Source: Achromobacter xylosoxidans (lineage in GTDB: Bacteria > Pseudomonadota > Gammaproteobacteria > Burkholderiales > Burkholderiaceae_B). Taken from it: DNA of 64,000 bases. The DNA is taken from contig NZ_LN831029.1 in assembly GCF_001457475.1 (NCBI RefSeq), positions 2,418,001 through 2,482,000 on the forward strand. Direction: 5' to 3'. Each line of letters begins with the position of its first letter. The first letter of the stretch is position 1. Below, in pieces: positions 25,108 to 33,404 of this stretch. A program made the position numbers and the translations under genes. Below the pieces are notes generated by a model. It saw only the letters and a program-made list of their open reading frames with translations, made no database searches and was not told the origin of the DNA.

Positions 25108-27311
25108 CGTGTATCTGCGTCCGTAATCCCAGATGCCCTGCTGCCGCCCCATCTTTCAACGGCGTTTCTCAGCTTGGCCAGCCGAATGGGCTTACTGATA
25201 GCGCCATCCATACCAGCCTCCACACAACGCAGGGCGTGCTCTGCTCCGGTTGCCGCCGAAATTGCAATGATGGGAAGGGCGGACTTTCGCCGCAAAGCAT
25301 CGTGACGGCGGAACTCCCGAGCCAGGGCATAACCGTCAATATCCGGCAGATCGCAATCCATCAACACCAGATCACAGGACCCTTGCAGGTACGTTTGAAG
25401 CGCTCGAGCGCCATCGCCAGCCACCGAAACGTCGTATCCGAGACTCGCAAGTTGCATCTGTAGCACAGCTTGGTTCGCGGGTAGCCCCTCGACGAGCAAA
25501 ACTCTAAGGCGCTCGCCTGATGAACTCACCACCCGGGCCTCCGGCTCGTCAACCGCGCCCGGCACACAGAGATCGACAGGAAGCGTTACCGTCACCGTCG
25601 TCCCCACGCCTGTCGAGCTGCGTAGTGTGATCTTGCCTTTCATAAGCGAGACCAATTCTCGACAAATTAACAATCCCAAGCCGGTCCCATCCGGCCGACG
25701 AGACGGCGAACCGAAGACTTGCGAATAGGGGCGAAACAAAGCCGCCTGCGCCGATTCCGATATGCCGATACCGGTGTCAGAGACGCGCAACTCGAGCGCT
25801 CTGCGATGCTCGCCATCACTTACGTTGGAGACCGCTATTTGGACGTCAACGCCCCCGCGTTCCGTGAACTTGATCGCGTTGGAAACCAGGTTATGAAGAA
25901 TCTGATTCGTGCGTGTCGGATCTAGCATCAAAATTGGGCTCGCTTCGGGAACCGTCAAACTCAGCCCGATGCCCTTCTCTTGTGCCCGCAATCTCTGCAG
26001 GTCGACAACATCGCGCGCCAGATTTGAGATGTCCGTGGGCACGTACTCGAGCACGACCTTTCCAGCCTCCAACTTGGAGATATCAAGTACACCATCCAAC
26101 AAGCGCAACAGCGCGCCAGCTCCGCTGTCGGCCAAACCGGCCAAGTGTCTCTGCCGATCGTCCATCGACGTGCCCTGTAGCAACTCCACCGATGCCAGAA
26201 CAGTGTTCATGGGCGTCCGTATTTCTTGATTCATCACGGAGAGAAAGATCTCCTTTTCCCGTTCGCTTCTTACTGCCCTTCGGTACTCTCGCCACGTTCG
26301 ATACGAAAAAAAGCCCAGCAGCAATAGCGTAGTCAAAGCCGCTAGGCCCTGCGTGCCATAGTGCCGAACCAATACCGCCATCGACGGTGCGCCCAGGTCA
26401 ATCTCCTCGAGCCAGGATTGCCGCAGTTCAGCCGCTCTTTCGACGGAGATTGAGCGCAGCGTCTTTTGCAGAATGGACCAAAGCAATGGCTTTTCCTCGG
26501 AGACGGCCATGGCAATTTCAGCGGTCATGGAAGAGAGCACCCCGGCAATCTGCAGCGTCCCTACATAGCGACGGTTCAGATAGGGAACCAAGAAGAGTTC
26601 CGTTCCTACCGTAGCGTCCGCGTCGCCTTCTGCCACCATGTCCAACACTGCGGTGCTTCGTGTTTCGGAGGTCAGCTTTACCTTTCCTGCCACACCCTTT
26701 AGCAGTTCGGCGTACGGTCCCTCCTCGGGAACCACGACGGTCTTATTGGCAAGCTCGTCCAACTCGGTGACTGCATGATCGCGCGCCCTCGTCACCACGA
26801 CCGCAGCACTGACGATGTAAGCAGGCGTGAAGAGCACTCCTGGCTCGTTGGCGACCCGCCCAAGGTTTCGTGAAGCCATCGATAACATATCGATCTCCCC
26901 ACTTTTCAACCAATCCAACCGAGACTTCGTGCCCTGGGTCGGTCTGAAGGTGAAGACCAATCCAGTGCGACGACCGACCTCATTGAGGTACTGCTTAGGC
27001 AAGCCACGTACGATGCCGTCATCCATGTATTCAAGCGGGCTCCTATTGGGCATCACGCCGACCCTCACAACCGGGTTGGCGGCTATCCAAGCTTGCTCTG
27101 CGTGGCTGAGCTCCGGCTTTGGCTGCACGGTCGGATTTGCGGAAGGGGATCTGCTCGGATTTTTAAGATCGGCCGCGCCTAGAAGCAGAACCGCAACGAA
27201 TACGCTGGAACACGCCGCGCAGACCAAGATAAGGATCCACTTGCGTACGCGGTCGCGCCACCTAGCCCCGTCGAGTCCGTCAGGGGACTCGGTTAAATGC
27301 CCCTGTCTCAA
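25104..27311 (-). CDS. BvgS-like hybrid sensor kinase lacking the phospho-accepting His
   Basis: 735 residues: transmembrane segment (about 24-47), one periplasmic Venus-flytrap domain (IAANPVVRVGVMPNRSPLEY), a second transmembrane segment (about 320), DHp, HATPase and receiver domains; no Hpt. The H-box reads MNQEIRTPMN: Gln (codon CAA, 26226-26228, residue 362) replaces the universal His. The ATP site is intact (NLVSNAIKFT, DTGIGI, FRPYSQ, GTGLGL). The receiver keeps its phospho-Asp (LMDCDLPD) and Lys (ISKPI), but its acidic pair is Glu-Gly (VEGLP) instead of Glu-Asp. It starts at a TTG overlapping the upstream kinase stop (TTGA), with AAGGG six bases before. Confidence 0.9.
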   Translation of the reverse strand: MRQGHLTESPDGLDGARWRDRVRKWILILVCAACSSVFVAVLLLGAADLKNPSRSPSANPTVQPKPELSHAEQAWIAANPVVRVGVMPNRSPLEYMDDGIVRGLPKQYLNEVGRRTGLVFTFRPTQGTKSRLDWLKSGEIDMLSMASRNLGRVANEPGVLFTPAYIVSAAVVVTRARDHAVTELDELANKTVVVPEEGPYAELLKGVAGKVKLTSETRSTAVLDMVAEGDADATVGTELFLVPYLNRRYVGTLQIAGVLSSMTAEIAMAVSEEKPLLWSILQKTLRSISVERAAELRQSWLEEIDLGAPSMAVLVRHYGTQGLAALTTLLLLGFFSYRTWREYRRAVRSEREKEIFLSVMNQEIRTPMNTVLASVELLQGTSMDDRQRHLAGLADSGAGALLRLLDGVLDISKLEAGKVVLEYVPTDISNLARDVVDLQRLRAQEKGIGLSLTVPEASPILMLDPTRTNQILHNLVSNAIKFTERGGVDVQIAVSNVSDGEHRRALELRVSDTGIGISESAQAALFRPYSQVFGSPSRRPDGTGLGLLICRELVSLMKGKITLRSSTGVGTTVTVTLPVDLCVPGAVDEPEARVVSSSGERLRVLLVEGLPANQAVLQMQLASLGYDVSVAGDGARALQTYLQGSCDLVLMDCDLPDIDGYALAREFRRHDALRRKSALPIIAISAATGAEHALRCVEAGMDGAISKPIRLAKLRNAVERWGGSRASGITDADTR

Positions 27312-29719
27312 TGGAAGCCCTTGTCAGCGGCGATAAGACGCTCAAGTTCCAATTTCGCGTCTTTGAGCACCTGATAGACGTCTTCGGCGTCCATGTCCTG
27401 GCCTGCCTCGAGCAAATCCTCGAGCCCTTTAGCCAAACCAGTCAGAGCCGATAGTCCCAAGCTCATGCTTGCACCAAGCACGCGGTGTGCATGATGCTTC
27501 GCTCTGGCAAAATCGGCCTCAGCCAATGCAGCGTCCAACAAGCGGAGATCATCTTGCACAAGACGTAGCGCCACACCGGAATCCATCGCCTGCGCCGAGC
27601 ATCCTCGCGTGTTGGAGGCATCTGTCGACTCAGTCAACAGAACGCCACAAAAGCTCTCGATGGTGCTTTGCAGTTTAGCCAGGCCAATTGGCTTGCTGAG
27701 TACTCCGTCCATACCCGCGTTTAAGCAGCGCAAGGCGTGCGCGCTGCCCGTTATCGCCGAGATCGCGATGATTGCGCATCGCCTGGCACCGAGCTTGGCC
27801 TCATCCACCCGGAATTGCTGGGCGAGCCGATAGCCGTCCGTATCGGGCAAATTGCAGTCCAACAGAATCAGGTCATACGTTTCCTGCTCGAAGGCCTGCA
27901 TGGCCTCCTCGCCATTAGCCGCAATGCGGAATCTGCACCCGAGTCGCTCTAGCTGCGCTTGAATCAGAAACTGGTTCGCGGGCGTATCCTCTACGAGAAG
28001 AATGACCGGATGTCCAACTTCGGGCCGGCGCACCGGAATTTCTGACTGCGCCGCCGCTCCATCGTTCTCGGTTACATGCCGAACCGGCAACGATAGAGCG
28101 ACCGTCGTGCCTGCCCCTGGCACACTGCATACCATGATGTCACCATTCATGCGCGAGATAAGTTCACGGCAAAGCAGCAATCCGAGGCCCGCTCCGCCGA
28201 GGCGGCCCCTCATCGATCGCCTCCACTGCGCGTTGGATAGGAACGATTGGAAATAGCCCTGCCCATCAATTCCGCTACCCGTGTCCGAGACCTCGATACG
28301 TAGCACACCGCCAGATGCGGAATCCTCGGCGGGCGAGATAGTCACCTTGACCGTAACCGACCCGCGGGGGGTAGAACCGATAGCATGGGACACCAGGTTT
28401 TGCAGAATCTGTGCCGTTCTGGACGTATCCAGCATCAGAAAACCGATAGGATCGGGCACGGCAAAGACGAGCTCGACGCCCATTTCCTCAGCCTGCTTCC
28501 GGAGAGAATCGAGCACTTCCCGCACTAGCGCGACAATGTCGGCCGGTTCATACTCCAGCACAAATTTTCCCGCCTCCAACTTGCTCACATCCAACACATC
28601 ATTGAGTAACCGCAGCAGCGACTCACCGCCCTGGCAGGCCAAACCGAGCAATCGCTGCTGCACATCGTCCAACGGGGTGCGCTGCAACAACTCAACCGAA
28701 GCGAGCACCGCGTTCATGGGGGATCGAATTTCATGACTCATGACGGCGAGAAACATCGCTTTCTCAGCTTCGCCCCTGACCGCCCGAAGGTGCTCGCGCC
28801 GCCAAGCGTAGGCCAGTCCGCCAAGCAAGAGAAACACTCCAGTGAGCATCAGCCCCTGTGGACCGTAATGCCGGACGAGCACCTCCAGCGACGGCTCACC
28901 AAACCGGGCCTGTTCGAGCCACGCCTCATTCATTCGGTAGGACTCTTCCGCCGTGATCTGCTGCAGCGCCTTCTGAATAATGGAATAGAGCATCGGCCTG
29001 TTCTTCGAAACCGACATGCTCAACTCGGCAAACACTGACGAGATCACACCGGATATTTGCAGGAGGCCGTTATAGCGGGACGACAGCACAGGAGAAAGAA
29101 ATCCGTCCAGGGCGATTGCGGCATCTGCCCTCCCTGTCGCCACCATCTCAAGCGTCCCCTCAGCCCCGTCGCCGCTTACGAATTTTGCGCCAGGCAACAC
29201 TTCACGGAACTTCGCCTCATATGGGCTGTGTCTTGGCACTGCCACGGTGCGCCCGTCCAGTTCGCCCAGATCCATCATGATAGGAGCACGCGCGCGCGTA
29301 ACGATAATCGTCGCGCTGACGTAATAGGGTGCGGTAAACAGCGAATCAGACGCGCCCGAAGTGGGCTGAATGTTGCGGGCGGCAAGCGCGACCATGTCCA
29401 CAACGCCGTCTGCCAGCCATTTCGACTGATACGTGGACGCGTCGCTTATTTCCTTGGTCTTGAACTTGAGGCCAGTCAGCCTGCTGACCGCCTTAAGATA
29501 CTCCGCCGACAATCCCTTCAGCTGGCCATTCTCTACGTATTCCAGGGGAGCAACGTTCGTTCTAACGCCCACTACCACGATCGGATTCTCGACTATCCAA
29601 GCACGCTCTTCTTCGGAAAGAAGCGCAGGATGATCAGCCAAAGCCAGCTGCGCAAAAAGGCTCGTTCCGATCAACAGCAACGCTCCCAGGAAATGCCCCA
29701 GGGGCGTCTGCGAAGTCAT
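27308..29719 (-). CDS. BvgS-like hybrid sensor kinase with Hpt but degenerate ATP-binding N-box
   Basis: 803 residues: signal peptide, one Venus-flytrap domain (WIVENPIVVVGVRTNVAPLE), transmembrane segment, DHp with intact H-box (MSHEIRSPMN, His 329), HATPase, a complete receiver (LLVEDTPAN, LLDCNLPD, LSKPIG) and a C-terminal Hpt with AHRVLGAS. In the ATPase domain the N-box reads QNLVSHAIGSTPRG: the Mg-coordinating Asn is His (residue 445) and the usual Lys is Gly; the F-box is also poor, while DTGSGI and GAGLGL remain. It is a paralogue of the downstream kinase, overlapping it by TTGA and the upstream regulator by ATGA. Confidence 0.92.
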   Translation of the reverse strand: MTSQTPLGHFLGALLLIGTSLFAQLALADHPALLSEEERAWIVENPIVVVGVRTNVAPLEYVENGQLKGLSAEYLKAVSRLTGLKFKTKEISDASTYQSKWLADGVVDMVALAARNIQPTSGASDSLFTAPYYVSATIIVTRARAPIMMDLGELDGRTVAVPRHSPYEAKFREVLPGAKFVSGDGAEGTLEMVATGRADAAIALDGFLSPVLSSRYNGLLQISGVISSVFAELSMSVSKNRPMLYSIIQKALQQITAEESYRMNEAWLEQARFGEPSLEVLVRHYGPQGLMLTGVFLLLGGLAYAWRREHLRAVRGEAEKAMFLAVMSHEIRSPMNAVLASVELLQRTPLDDVQQRLLGLACQGGESLLRLLNDVLDVSKLEAGKFVLEYEPADIVALVREVLDSLRKQAEEMGVELVFAVPDPIGFLMLDTSRTAQILQNLVSHAIGSTPRGSVTVKVTISPAEDSASGGVLRIEVSDTGSGIDGQGYFQSFLSNAQWRRSMRGRLGGAGLGLLLCRELISRMNGDIMVCSVPGAGTTVALSLPVRHVTENDGAAAQSEIPVRRPEVGHPVILLVEDTPANQFLIQAQLERLGCRFRIAANGEEAMQAFEQETYDLILLDCNLPDTDGYRLAQQFRVDEAKLGARRCAIIAISAITGSAHALRCLNAGMDGVLSKPIGLAKLQSTIESFCGVLLTESTDASNTRGCSAQAMDSGVALRLVQDDLRLLDAALAEADFARAKHHAHRVLGASMSLGLSALTGLAKGLEDLLEAGQDMDAEDVYQVLKDAKLELERLIAADKGFH

Positions 29720-30396
29720 AGGGAGTCGATGATATGGCGGACCTTGAACAGCCCGTTGTTGGACGTTACGCCGAGCTTTCGAAACGCTGCCGCCTTCTGG
29801 CTACTGATCGTCTTAATGCTCCGATTGAACTTCTCCGCAATTTGCGTCACGGTCATTCCGTCGAGAAAGCAGCGAATGACCTCCCGCTCGCGCACCGATA
29901 GAGCAGCTCCATAGACAGCATCGTCCGAAGCGTCATTCTGTTCAGGAGCATGGCTCGTCGTTGCGTCGGCCAAACGGAGCGTCATTTCAGGCTGAAGAAA
30001 GACGGCACCACCAGCCACCACCCGAATGGCACGAGTGATCTCCGACATGTCCTCCATCTTTGATATGAATCCTCGCACTCCCGCCCTCAGGACCAAGGCA
30101 ACAGTAGCCGGATCGCTGTGAGCCGATAGCACAACAAGACGGGAGGTCGGGAACTTGATGCGCAGTGCGCGGATCAAAGCTACGCCGTCCATGTCGTCGG
30201 GACCAAGCGCATAGTCGACTACCAACACATCGGCCGGCTTCTGCGTGATCCCCTCGATCATTGCGCGGCTGCTGTTGTAGACCCCGACAACGTCTATGCC
30301 CGCTTCGGATTTCAGAAAGGCAGCCAAACCGTTCCGAACCACGGCATGATCGTCCAAGATAGCCACGCGTACGCAACCTACCAAGTTGTTCGACAC
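29716..30396 (-). CDS. LuxR-type response regulator (BvgA/RocA-like)
   Basis: 226 residues from a GTG at 30396 with AGGGG eight bases upstream. The receiver has AILDDHAVV, phospho-Asp in VLVVDYAL, Ser in VLSAHSD and Lys in FISKMED. The C-terminal LuxR helix-turn-helix reads LSVREREVIRCFLDGMTVTQ then IAEKFNRSIKTISSQKAAAF. It is first gene of the regulator-kinase-kinase operon, and its stop overlaps the next start as ATGA. The probable phosphate route is from the Hpt of the adjacent kinase. A likely target is the fimbrial operon next door, by analogy with Bvg and Roc systems. Confidence 0.9.
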   Translation of the reverse strand: MSNNLVGCVRVAILDDHAVVRNGLAAFLKSEAGIDVVGVYNSSRAMIEGITQKPADVLVVDYALGPDDMDGVALIRALRIKFPTSRLVVLSAHSDPATVALVLRAGVRGFISKMEDMSEITRAIRVVAGGAVFLQPEMTLRLADATTSHAPEQNDASDDAVYGAALSVREREVIRCFLDGMTVTQIAEKFNRSIKTISSQKAAAFRKLGVTSNNGLFKVRHIIDSL

Positions 30397-30566
30397 AATA
30401 GTCGCCCCTAGTCCTAACGAGAATCCGTTCGGACTGGTCCGATAGATTTCTCTGGATTGGTTGATAAATACTACGAATCCCGTCGCCAAGCAAGATGACG
30501 AGGCGGGGCCCGTGTGATCAAGCGTGCCACACCGGGTGAAGAGCAACCTCAATGGTCAGGAGCCGG

Positions 30567-31097
30567 CTAGGCGACACCGACTACGTTCCTTGGCGAGGCG
30601 CAACAGACCACGTTCAATGTGCCTTTAAATTGCCTCTGGCACGCTGCGCCGCACGCTATCGCAAGGAAGTCGCTCAATGACACACCGCACGTGTGCATGA
30701 CCGCACCGGAACTGCCAACTTGCCCTTCAGGCGCGCCGGCCGCGGCCATGCCCATGCCCATGCCAAGCTGACCCGGTCGACTATCGACGGTCACGAATGC
30801 GGTCAAGAGTTCAATTGTCGTACGCGTCGCGCCCAACGGCGACTCATAGCGTAGGGCCGTATCAAATTCGCGATGTACTCGAATCTCTGGCGGACATTGG
30901 GCGCCTGTGGCAGATTCACGCGCGGCGGATCCCGCTTCGTACGCTTGACTGAACTGCAATGCCCGTTTAAGTGCCGCTCGCGATGCCGACCTCGCATAAT
31001 AGGAACTATACAAATAGCCCATTCCAGAAAAAATCAGCGCACTCCTAAAATCCGATAAAACGCGCCCTAGAACGTCAAGAATTGCCAATAAACGCAT
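30567..31097 (-). CDS. Hypothetical protein of unknown function
   Basis: A 176-residue reading frame from ATG at 31097 (an ATG at 31130 would extend it). The N-terminal part is hydrophobic and aromatic (LIFSGMGYLYSSYYARSASR). The C-terminal half is small-residue-rich with several cysteines (HTCGVS, ACGAACQRQ, VVCCAS) and a Gly-Met repeat. It resembles no family I know. It lies between the response regulator and the divergent EAL gene, on the same strand as the kinase operon, 170 bases upstream of it. Could be a spurious frame. Confidence 0.4.
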   Translation of the reverse strand: MRLLAILDVLGRVLSDFRSALIFSGMGYLYSSYYARSASRAALKRALQFSQAYEAGSAARESATGAQCPPEIRVHREFDTALRYESPLGATRTTIELLTAFVTVDSRPGQLGMGMGMAAAGAPEGQVGSSGAVMHTCGVSLSDFLAIACGAACQRQFKGTLNVVCCASPRNVVGVA

Positions 31098-31262
31098 CGC
31101 CTGATTGCCAAAGGTGTGCGTCAGCACCAAGTTCGCTCCTCGCTTCGCAGATTGGCCTCACACGAAAGCGATCTCCCCAACCAATTTTCGTCCCATTCTT
31201 ATTTCCTAAATTCTCTCAGAGCCCTACAGTCGCTGACACAGAAATTCACCCGAGCGACATAC

Positions 31263-32600
31263 ATGGGACACCCACACATAGAGGAAGCATCCCCCACGGG
31301 CCCGCGGAAAGTCAGCGTCATCGCGTTCACACCGAAGCCCGAGCAGGCTCGTGAAGTCATGGACACGCTGACCCTCTTGGGCATCACCCGCTTCGAGCAT
31401 GCAACTTGTCTTGACGATGTAGAAAGACTGGTGCGGACGACGGCCATAGACGTAATCGTATGCAGCATCCAACCAGGCGAAAACGGAGGGCTGATGCTTC
31501 CTAGTCTGCTACAAACAATGAGGAAGGACGGGAGGCTGCTGGAGCCGCCCCGAGTTCTATGGTCAATGGAGACGGCTTCCGATACCTCGCACTCTCCAAC
31601 GGACTCGAAATCTTCAATCGACGACCCGCAAAAGGCTACTCCCGACCTGGAAAGGGGCGCGGGGATTTCGCTGCAAGCGCTTCAGGCTCATGCCAGGCTG
31701 GCGCAGCAGGCCGGAATCAGCGTCGGCATTACACGTGGCTATGAGGTCGCCAGGGTTGCGGCGGTCCTGGATCGCCTTTTGAACACTCACACCCCCCCAC
31801 TCCAGCCCATCGTGCCACATGAGGAGCTTCAGCTAGAGGAAGATCTGATTGCAGCAATAAGCGGTGGAACGGGCCTCCACATCGCCCTGCAGCCGCAGTA
31901 TGACCTGCACACGAAGGCGTTACTGGGTGCGGAAGCGTTGGCCCGTTGGACACATCCCCGATTGGGTAACATATCGCCCACGGTGTTCATTCCAATCGTC
32001 AATCGATTAGATCTGAATTTGGCGCTATTCGGATTTGTGAAGAAAAAGGTTATTGAAATCCTTGAAGTCCTTTACGGACGTGGCGTAGGCGTTCCGATCG
32101 CAGTTAATGCTTCGGTGAAAACCATTTGCACCGAGGGATTTGCTCAATTTCTTGCCCAGAAGATGGAACACGCGGGTTTGCCTAACCGTTTACTGAAGAT
32201 CGAACTGACCGAGGAACTGCCTATTGAAGACCCCCTCCTTTTGTCGGGGTCTTTGAACTCGTTACGTGCACTCGGGTTTTTGACCTCACTGGATGATTTC
32301 GGATCCGGCTTCGCTACTATTAACTTGCTATCGACGATGCCCTTCGATGAGGTCAAAATCGATGGTTCCTTCGTCAAAGAAGTCGATCAGAAAGCCCCCC
32401 TTCGAGGCATCATTGCGACCATCTCCTCATTGGCGCGATTGCTGAATATGAATCTGGTAGCCGAAGGTATCGAGGACGAGTCCAGTATCGCTACCCTGCG
32501 CCGGCTCGGTTGCAACAAGGGGCAGGGATTTGCACTGTCGAAACCGTTGGAGCCGCTCGACTTTCTGCAGTTGTGTTTGTCGCAAGGCCGCACAGCATAG
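31263..32600 (+). CDS. EAL-domain c-di-GMP phosphodiesterase with degenerate receiver domain
   Basis: 445 residues. The first 150 follow a receiver fold like RocR, but the acidic pocket is gone (VIAFTPKPEQ at strand 1) and the phospho-Asp position reads VIVCSIQP, so phosphorylation is unlikely. The EAL domain is complete: GAEALARW, AVNASV with Asn, IELTEE, SLDDFGSGFA, VKIDGSFV, VAEGIED and QGFALSKP supply all metal and catalytic residues, so c-di-GMP hydrolysis is expected. Position beside the regulator-kinase operon and fimbriae parallels RocR of Pseudomonas and BvgR of Bordetella. ATG at 31263 is chosen because upstream codons lack domain similarity. Confidence 0.88.
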   Translation: MGHPHIEEASPTGPRKVSVIAFTPKPEQAREVMDTLTLLGITRFEHATCLDDVERLVRTTAIDVIVCSIQPGENGGLMLPSLLQTMRKDGRLLEPPRVLWSMETASDTSHSPTDSKSSIDDPQKATPDLERGAGISLQALQAHARLAQQAGISVGITRGYEVARVAAVLDRLLNTHTPPLQPIVPHEELQLEEDLIAAISGGTGLHIALQPQYDLHTKALLGAEALARWTHPRLGNISPTVFIPIVNRLDLNLALFGFVKKKVIEILEVLYGRGVGVPIAVNASVKTICTEGFAQFLAQKMEHAGLPNRLLKIELTEELPIEDPLLLSGSLNSLRALGFLTSLDDFGSGFATINLLSTMPFDEVKIDGSFVKEVDQKAPLRGIIATISSLARLLNMNLVAEGIEDESSIATLRRLGCNKGQGFALSKPLEPLDFLQLCLSQGRTA

Positions 32601-33333
32601 TAGCCTCGCTCAGCGGACTTCATCGTTGGTGCAAATCGAAAATCTGCCGTAAACGTCGAACTTCATGGGCACCGACCCAGGGGGGCGGCCGGCCGCAGAC
32701 CGTCGTTACGGCCGTTAGAAGACCGAAGCGGTCTAGCTCAGGTCTCAGTGCGGTGCCGCAAATGCCCGTTTTCGGCTAGAAGGAGACATCCGGCCACCGC
32801 TCTTGCTCAAGCTGATCCCTATACTGTGGATGACCTAGCCAACACTTTCCTAAAGAGATCAAGTAGTCATGGGAATCTTGACAGTAATTTAAATCGTTTC
32901 AAGTCTTGCATCAGCCTCGGCTTGGATCTACGCAAGCCAGGTAAAGGTATCTCGCGAGAGTGCTATCCGGCAGCGGCGTCTGGCGGCTGAAAAAAAGGGA
33001 ACGAATCCAGACCTTTCTGGCGTGACATTCGATGGATGGGAAGTGCGGGAGACTTTGGCAGCACAATCAAAGTGGAACTCCATCGGCGCATTGCTGGCAG
33101 CGACAGCGGTGCTTTGCCAAGCAGCAGCTCAGGCGCTTGATTAGCCATGGCTCTACCAAATGCCAACTCTCGGCGGCTCAGCTTAATTTGAACATTTACG
33201 ATGCAATCCGAATTCAAGCGTCTGTTGACGAAATTCGAGCGAAATAGAAAAGCTCCGTGAGAAGTTTTTGAACCAGGCTTTGATGCCCGCTTTGGGTCGT
33301 AACGAGCCCTTCGCACTTCCCGCCGATCAAAGC
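32601..33333. other. Intergenic stretch with only degraded coding signals
   Basis: Over 700 bases between the EAL gene and the terminator of the pirin gene. The only protein-like content is the interrupted small frame described at 32869-33144 and a short out-of-frame continuation near 33150-33247 (LNLNIYDAIRIQASVDEIRA). It probably marks the right edge of the accessory region. Confidence 0.45.
32869..33144 (+). pseudogene. Small putative membrane protein frame interrupted by TAA at codon 8
   Basis: From ATG 32869 the frame reads MGILTVI, stop (TAA 32890-32892), then 83 further codons without interruption to TAG at 33142-33144. The downstream part is protein-like: a hydrophobic stretch IVSSLASASAWIYASQV, a basic-polar middle (RRLAAEKKGTNPDLSG, then VTFDGWEVRETLAAQ) and a second hydrophobic stretch SIGALLAATAVLCQAAAQAL. 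It may be a two-helix membrane protein with a nonsense mutation, or a real gene with an unrecognised start. No family recognised. Confidence 0.4.
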
Positions 33334-33367
33334 AAAAAGCCGCGTTTCCCCAACAGGAAACGCGGCT
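33334..33367 (-). terminator. Rho-independent terminator of the pirin gene
   Basis: Perfect 12-base arms (AGCCGCGTTTCC and GGAAACGCGGCT) around a 6-base loop; on the minus strand they are followed by a run of five T. It lies about 40 bases after the pirin stop codon. Confidence 0.9.
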
Positions 33368-33404
33368 CCATTCAGGACCGGCGCGTCGACGCCGGTCCCA
33401 TCCT

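Noticed and set aside
25104..30396. Calling the regulator and kinases bvgAS
   Set aside because: Architecture is similar, but there are two kinases each with one Venus-flytrap domain and degenerate catalytic residues, and no PAS domain is evident. It is a Bvg/Roc relative, not bvgAS itself.
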